Assembly: GCA_017379955.1 (NCBI GenBank)
Contig: JAFNVE010000194.1
Coordinates: forward strand, 1-9,479
Reading direction: 5' to 3'
Source of the DNA: Tidjanibacter sp.
GTDB lineage: Bacteria; Bacteroidota; Bacteroidia; Bacteroidales; Rikenellaceae
DNA length: 9,479 bases
How positions within the stretch are numbered: the first letter of the stretch is position 1; each line of letters opens with the position of its first letter. Position numbers and translations under genes: made by a program. Positions 6,558-9,479 of the stretch are shown here, piece after piece. The notes beneath the pieces are model-generated. The model was not told the origin of the DNA. It worked only from the letters and a program-made list of their open reading frames with translations, and searched no databases.

Positions 6558-7037
6558 ATGATTAGCATAATAGTTGCCATTGCGAGCAATAATACGATAG
6601 GCTCGGCGAACTCGATGCCGTGGCACCTGCCGGAGGATTTCCGCCACTTCAAACAGGTGACGATGGGCAAGGCGGTGATTATGGGGCGCAAGACCTACGA
6701 GTCGATAGGCCGACCCCTGCCCGGCAGACGCAACATCGTCATCACACGCAACACCGCGCTCCGCATCGAGGGATGCGAGATGGCCTCCTCACTCGACGAG
6801 GCGATAGCCCTCTGCAACCCCGCGGAGGAGAACTTCATCATCGGCGGTGGCGAAATCTATCGCCAGGCAATGCCCCTGGCCGACAAGCTCTACATCACCC
6901 ACATCGCCGCAGAGTTCGAGGGCGACACCCGCTTCCCCACCATCGGCCCCGAGTGGCAGGAGATTGCCCGCGAGGAGTTCCCCCGAGGCGAGAAGTTCCC
7001 CCACCCCTTCGCCTTTGTCGACTATGTGAGAGGGTAA
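6558..7037 (+). CDS. folA: Dihydrofolate reductase
   Basis: A 159-residue DHFR, the same length as the E. coli enzyme, reducing dihydrofolate to tetrahydrofolate with NADPH. It opens MISIIVAIASNNTIG, with MPWHLPEDF containing W22 and the catalytic acid D27, the nucleotide-binding MGRKTYESIGRPLPGRRNI with R57, the IIGGGEIY glycine loop (GGG 96-98), YITHI with T114, and EGDTRFP. All key residues are present. It works with ThyA, whose reaction oxidises the folate cofactor. Here the two genes are about 1.4 kb apart with the Fic module between. It has its own promoter at 6498-6528. No terminator is visible before the tRNA promoter. Confidence 0.98.
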   Translation: MISIIVAIASNNTIGSANSMPWHLPEDFRHFKQVTMGKAVIMGRKTYESIGRPLPGRRNIVITRNTALRIEGCEMASSLDEAIALCNPAEENFIIGGGEIYRQAMPLADKLYITHIAAEFEGDTRFPTIGPEWQEIAREEFPRGEKFPHPFAFVDYVRG

Positions 7038-7072
7038 GGAACGAGAGAAAGAGTACCGAAAATGACTAAAAA

Positions 7073-7104
7073 TTTGCGGGAGAAGAAAATTTGTATTATA
7101 TTTG
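7073..7104 (+). promoter_or_regulatory. tRNA-fMet promoter
   Basis: TTTG (7073-7076), a 20-bp spacer and TAtaTTTG (7097-7104) precede the tRNA by about 45 bp. The predicted leader contains a small palindrome, ACCCC/GGGGT (7127-7138), which may aid 5' processing. Confidence 0.75.
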
Positions 7105-7149
7105 CACCGCAATTCAGCGATAACATACCCCCAGGGGTCAGAGATACAT

Positions 7150-7222
<73 letters not shown>

Positions 7223-7225
7223 CTT

Positions 7226-7259
7226 AGTGGAAAAATCGAAAGATTTTTCCACTTTTTTT
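7226..7259 (+). terminator. tRNA-fMet terminator
   Basis: AGTGGAAAAATC (7226-7237) pairs perfectly with GATTTTTCCACT (7242-7253) around a GAAA loop, then a run of T to 7259. It starts 3 nt after the tRNA. An identical copy occurs at 7667-7700. Confidence 0.9.
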
Positions 7260-7368
7260 ATGGGCAATAGCACTTTCAGTGCTTTGGTCGTGTGAGAGTG
7301 AATCCTAGTGTGCGAGCACCCTAAATCCACTCTCACAATCCCAAGTGCGATGCACTTATTGCCCATAA
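7258..7368. repeat. Cloverleaf-like inverted-repeat structure
   Basis: A perfect 12-bp outer stem, TTATGGGCAATA (7258-7269) with TATTGCCCATAA (7357-7368), encloses three hairpins: AGCACT/AGTGCT (7269-7283, loop ttc), TGTGAGAGTG/CACTCTCACA (7291-7337) and AAGTGC/GCACTT (7343-7357, loop gat). The terminal bases of the outer stem are shared with the neighbouring hairpins. It lies directly after the tRNA terminator. The function and family are unknown: it could be a DNA cruciform of a mobile element or a structured RNA. Confidence 0.75.
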
Positions 7369-7377
7369 CAGTATTTT

Positions 7378-7496
7378 GCGGTGAGGACAATTAGTGGAGG
7401 TTGCGGTGATAATTATTAAGGTGCTGCGCACCAATTTCATAAGGTATCACCGCGAGGACAGCGCAAGCGCTGACCTTCGAGTCCTCTCCCCGCTAC
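7378..7496. repeat. Foldback unit ending in a copy of the tRNA 3' end
   Basis: GCGGTGAGGAC (7378-7388) is an imperfect inverted match to GTCCTCTCCCCGC (7481-7493) in the tRNA-end copy. Inside are GCGGTGATA/TATCACCGC (7403-7411 with 7445-7453), GGTGC/GCACC (7420-7432, loop tgc), GAGGAC/GTCCTC (7454-7459 with 7481-7486) and CAGCGC/GCGCTG (7459-7472). No ORF of note. The unit appears to be bounded by inverted tRNA-end sequence. Confidence 0.6.
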
Positions 7497-7537
7497 TAAA
7501 GCAAACGGAAGGTCAAAAGCCTTCCGTTTGTTTTAGT
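7495..7537. terminator. Long hairpin after the second tRNA-end copy
   Basis: ACTAAAGCAAACGGAAGG (7495-7512) pairs with 7520-7537 over 18 bp, with a single G-T wobble and a 7-nt loop. It occupies the same position after the tRNA-end copy as the terminator does after the real tRNA, but there is no proper T tract, so terminator activity is uncertain. Confidence 0.6.
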
Positions 7538-7541
7538 ATAT

Positions 7542-7664
7542 GGGGAGGACGAGAACCGTAGGTTCGGACAATCCGAGCAGCGAGCGCAGAGGGAGTTTAC
7601 TCACTTTGCCGAGTCGCGAGAGATTGAAGACAAGCGCAAGCGCAGTCAATCCTCTCCCCGCTAC
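7542..7664. repeat. Second foldback unit ending in a tRNA-end copy
   Basis: GGGGAGGA (7542-7549) is an imperfect inverted match to TCCTCTCCCC (7650-7659). Inside are GAACC/GGTTC (7553-7565, loop gta), GAGT/ACTC (7593-7602) and GATTGA/TCAATC (7622-7627 with 7646-7651) enclosing GCGCAAGCGC (7634-7643). The same GCGCAAGCGC precedes the other tRNA-end copy (7461-7470). No gene is seen. Confidence 0.55.
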
Positions 7665-7712
7665 TTAGTGGAAAAATCGAAAGATTTTTCCACTTTTTTT
7701 ATTAAGAGAAAT

Positions 7713-7748
7713 GGGAGTTATGGGAATTATAGGAATTATGGGAATTAT
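7713..7748. repeat. Second 9-bp tandem array (GGGAATTAT type)
   Basis: Four units, GGGAGTTAT, GGGAATTAT, AGGAATTAT and GGGAATTAT, share the pattern RGGARTWAT with the array at 5281-5361. Like that array, it starts shortly downstream of a terminator. Confidence 0.85.
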
Positions 7749-7828
7749 GAGATAACCAATAAGACACTCTTTGTGTAATAATTGGGTTTTTCGGGTTTAG
7801 GGAACGCCATCGGAGATGGTGCAATAAG

Positions 7829-7883
7829 AAAGAGAGATATGGGGCTGTCAAACTTGTTTGAACAGAACATATCTCTCTTTTTT
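7829..7883 (+). terminator. Strong two-part hairpin with T tract
   Basis: AAAGAGAGATATG (7829-7841) pairs perfectly with CATATCTCTCTTT (7868-7880); inside, CTGTCAAAC (7845-7853) pairs with GTTTG and ACAG (7856-7865) with one bulged A. Six T residues follow (7878-7883). It has terminator form on the plus strand, yet there is no gene directly upstream other than the tRNA region, so it may be a remnant or end a small unannotated RNA. Confidence 0.6.
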
Positions 7884-7890
7884 ATTGTAG

Positions 7891-7991
7891 TAGCCGCAGG
7901 CTATCCCTAAATCCGCAAACTAAATAGTACAAAAGTTTTTGGGGAGCCTTTTTACAAAAAGGCTCGAAATAAAATGCTTTTTACAAAAAGC
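7891..7991. repeat. Three short-loop hairpins between the tRNA region and frdB
   Basis: TAGCC/GGCTA (7891-7903, loop gca), GAGCCTTTTT/AAAAAGGCTC (7944-7965, loop ac) and GCTTTTT/AAAAAGC (7976-7991, loop ac). The last two share TTTTTACAAAAAG and look like a decayed direct repeat. No coding potential is seen from 7704 to 8055. Confidence 0.7.
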
Positions 7992-8000
7992 GACCAAAAT

Positions 8001-8036
8001 AAAAAAAACTCGGAGCCGAATCAGCTCCGAGTTTTT
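8001..8036 (-). terminator. Rho-independent terminator of the frd operon
   Basis: AAAAACTCGGAGC (8004-8016) pairs with GCTCCGAGTTTTT (8024-8036), a perfect 13-bp stem with a 7-nt loop. Read on the minus strand it is followed by eight T residues (complement of 8001-8008) and sits 20 bp after the frdB stop. Confidence 0.92.
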
Positions 8037-8055
8037 CTATGTAGTAAGTCTACTT

Positions 8056-8799
8056 TTAGTCCTGGAACTTAGCGTAGAGGTACTCGCGGTTGAGGCGTGC
8101 GATGTGCGAGATGGAGATTGCCTTGGGGCACTCTGCCTCGCAAGCGCCGGTGTTGGTACAGTTACCGAAGCCGAGCTCATCCATCTTAGCGACCATAGCC
8201 TTTGCGCGGCGTGCGCCCTCCACCTTACCCTGGGGCAGCTTGGCGAGCGACGATACGCGTGCAGCCACGAAGAGCATTGCCGAGCCGTTCTTGCAGGTAG
8301 CAGCGCAAGCACCGCAACCGATACAAGCGGCAGCGTCCATACTCTCGTCAGCGTCAGCCTTGGGAATAGGAATAGCGTTTGCGTCGGGCACACCACCGGT
8401 GTTCACCGAGATAAAGCCACCTGCCTGGAGAATCTTGTCGTAGGCACTGCGGTCTACTACGAGGTCCTTGATTACGGGGAAGGCACGCGAGCGCCAAGGC
8501 TCGATGGTGATGGTGTCGCCATCCTTAAACTTACGCATGTGGAGCTGGCAGGTAGTAATCTCGCTGTCGGGTCCGTGTGCGTGACCGTTGATGTGGAGCG
8601 AGCACATACCGCAGATACCCTCGCGGCAGTCGTGGTCGAACGCGATGGGCTCCTTGCCGGCCATAATCAGGTCGTTATTCAAGATATCGAGCATCTCCAA
8701 GAACGAACTGTCGGGAGAGATGTTTTCAACCTTGTACGTTTCGAATTTGCCCTGCGACTTGGCATCTTTCTGACGCCAGATTTTAAGTGTTAAATTCAT
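8056..8799 (-). CDS. frdB: Fumarate reductase/succinate dehydrogenase iron-sulfur subunit
   Basis: A 247-residue electron-transfer subunit. The N-terminal [2Fe-2S] ferredoxin domain carries CREGICGMC (C58, C63, C66) plus C84. The C-terminal domain carries [13 protein letters not shown] (C159, C162, C165, C169) and C214, C220, C224-P, giving by family homology a [4Fe-4S] cluster (C159/162/165/224) and a [3Fe-4S] cluster (C169/214/220). It passes electrons between the FrdA flavin and a membrane cytochrome b/quinone. In anaerobic Bacteroidales the physiological direction is usually fumarate reduction to succinate; sequence alone does not distinguish FrdB from SdhB. All cluster cysteines are present. 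It lies 48 bp after frdA on the same strand and is the last gene before the terminator. Confidence 0.96.
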   Translation of the reverse strand: MNLTLKIWRQKDAKSQGKFETYKVENISPDSSFLEMLDILNNDLIMAGKEPIAFDHDCREGICGMCSLHINGHAHGPDSEITTCQLHMRKFKDGDTITIEPWRSRAFPVIKDLVVDRSAYDKILQAGGFISVNTGGVPDANAIPIPKADADESMDAAACIGCGACAATCKNGSAMLFVAARVSSLAKLPQGKVEGARRAKAMVAKMDELGFGNCTNTGACEAECPKAISISHIARLNREYLYAKFQD

Positions 8800-8847
8800 A
8801 TTTGTACGCTTTTATTTATTCTTTTTCTTGTTATCTCTGACCAATAA

Positions 8848-9479
8848 TTAGTCCTTATAGTTACGCTGTGCAACCTTGATTGCCTCGAACTTGAGTTCCT
8901 CTTTGTGGAGGGTAGGCTCTGCATCGGGACCGTTGTACTCCCAGATTGCTACGTATGCATAGTTCTCGTCATCGCGCTGTGCCTCGCCCTCGGGGGTCTG
9001 GTACTCCTCGCGGAAGTGACCACCGCACGACTCGTTACGGCCGAGTGCGTCGCGAGCCATCAGCTCACCGAGCTCGAGGAAGTCTGCCAGGCGGAGTGCC
9101 TTCTCAATCTCCTGGTTGAACTCGCCGTTCTTGCCGGGTACGCGTACGTCAGCCCAGAACTCCTTGCGGATCTTCTGAATCTCAACGATAGCCTTCTCCA
9201 ACGACTCCTTGGTACGAGCCATACCAACCATATCCCACATTACCAAGCCGAGCTTCTTGTGGAGGTCGTCTACCGACTGGTTACCCTTAATCGAGAAGAG
9301 CTTCTCGATGCGATCCTTAACTGCCTTCTCAGCAGCCTCGAACTCGGGGGTGTTGGTATCTACCTTGGGCGACTGAATCTCGTGCGAGAGGTAGTCACCG
9401 ATGGTGTAGGGCAGTACGAAGTAACCGTCAGCCAGACCCTGCATCAGAGCCGAAGCACCCAGACGGTTAGCACCGTGAT
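8848..9479 (-). CDS. frdA: Fumarate reductase/succinate dehydrogenase flavoprotein subunit, C-terminal part
   Basis: The minus-strand frame is open from the window edge to the TAA at 8850-8848, giving about 209 residues of the C-terminus; the start is outside the window. HGANRLGASALMQGLADGYF at the visible beginning is the conserved FAD/substrate-domain segment of FrdA/SdhA flavoproteins. It is followed by the helical domain (QSVDDLHKKLGLVMWDMVGMART) and the capping C-terminus (GRNESCGGHFREEYQTPEGE, then YVAIWEYNG). This subunit holds covalent FAD and the dicarboxylate site, interconverting fumarate and succinate. The tail up to KVAQRNYKD resembles the Bacteroidetes form. It is cotranscribed with frdB; a cytochrome b gene is expected upstream, outside the window. 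Confidence 0.95.
   Translation of the reverse strand, partial: HGANRLGASALMQGLADGYFVLPYTIGDYLSHEIQSPKVDTNTPEFEAAEKAVKDRIEKLFSIKGNQSVDDLHKKLGLVMWDMVGMARTKESLEKAIVEIQKIRKEFWADVRVPGKNGEFNQEIEKALRLADFLELGELMARDALGRNESCGGHFREEYQTPEGEAQRDDENYAYVAIWEYNGPDAEPTLHKEELKFEAIKVAQRNYKD

Noticed and set aside
7424..7496. Second, decayed tRNA gene ending at the 21-bp tRNA-end copy
   Set aside because: Only the T loop and acceptor strand match; no D arm, anticodon stem or 5' acceptor strand can be formed, and the nearby CAT is not in a proper loop.
7939..8793. Plus-strand open frame opposite frdB
   Set aside because: The antisense FrdB has every cluster cysteine, and this frame also runs through the bidirectional terminator hairpin at 8004-8036.

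Overview
The window looks like a chromosomal segment of a Bacteroidales bacterium. An Alistipes- or Rikenellaceae-like host is plausible, but the genus is inference. The evidence is: Bacteroidetes-type promoters (TTTG, about 19-20 bp, TAnnTTTG) before several genes; almost no Shine-Dalgarno sequences; a DUF4290 protein; a DUF4369/TlpA-like lipoprotein; and a Bacteroidetes-type fumarate reductase/succinate dehydrogenase iron-sulfur subunit.

Layout, left to right. On the minus strand, 1-1118 holds most of a sigma-54-dependent response regulator whose receiver domain is shortened and has lost its phosphorylation residues; its DNA-binding end lies outside the window. A 389-bp gap contains two overlapping, facing promoter-like cores. 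A plus-strand series follows: a DUF4290 protein (1508-2161), then a probable three-gene operon of a thioredoxin-fold lipoprotein without the CxxC pair (2277-3419), an LpxH-type lipid A phosphodiesterase (3473-4207) and thymidylate synthase thyA (4216-5115), closed by a strong terminator at 5220-5258. The last 23 bp of thyA are repeated 79 bp further on, around a 56-bp noncoding insert.

Between thyA and its functional partner folA (dihydrofolate reductase, 6558-7037) sits an AT-richer Fic-family AMP-transferase gene with an N-terminal helix-turn-helix (5597-6484). It is preceded by 9-bp and 18-bp tandem repeats and by three copies of a GCCGATATCGGC-type operator whose centres lie 52 and 53 bp apart, about five helical turns each. 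The middle operator is a perfect 26-bp palindrome lying across the promoter. This suggests a self-regulating Fic module inserted into a thyA-folA neighbourhood.

An initiator tRNA-fMet gene (7150-7222) with its own promoter and terminator follows. The next 800 bp contain no gene but are highly structured: the 3' end of the tRNA recurs twice (7476-7496 and 7650-7664, the latter as part of an exact 53-bp repeat that includes the terminator), with a cloverleaf-like fold, foldback units and many tiny stem-loops. On the minus strand, frdB (8056-8799) and the C-terminal part of frdA (8848 to the window end) belong to the fumarate reductase/succinate dehydrogenase operon, which ends in a terminator at 8001-8036.

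The strongest candidates for something undescribed are the triple-operator Fic module and the two places (thyA and tRNA-fMet) where a gene's 3' end is duplicated around short noncoding DNA.
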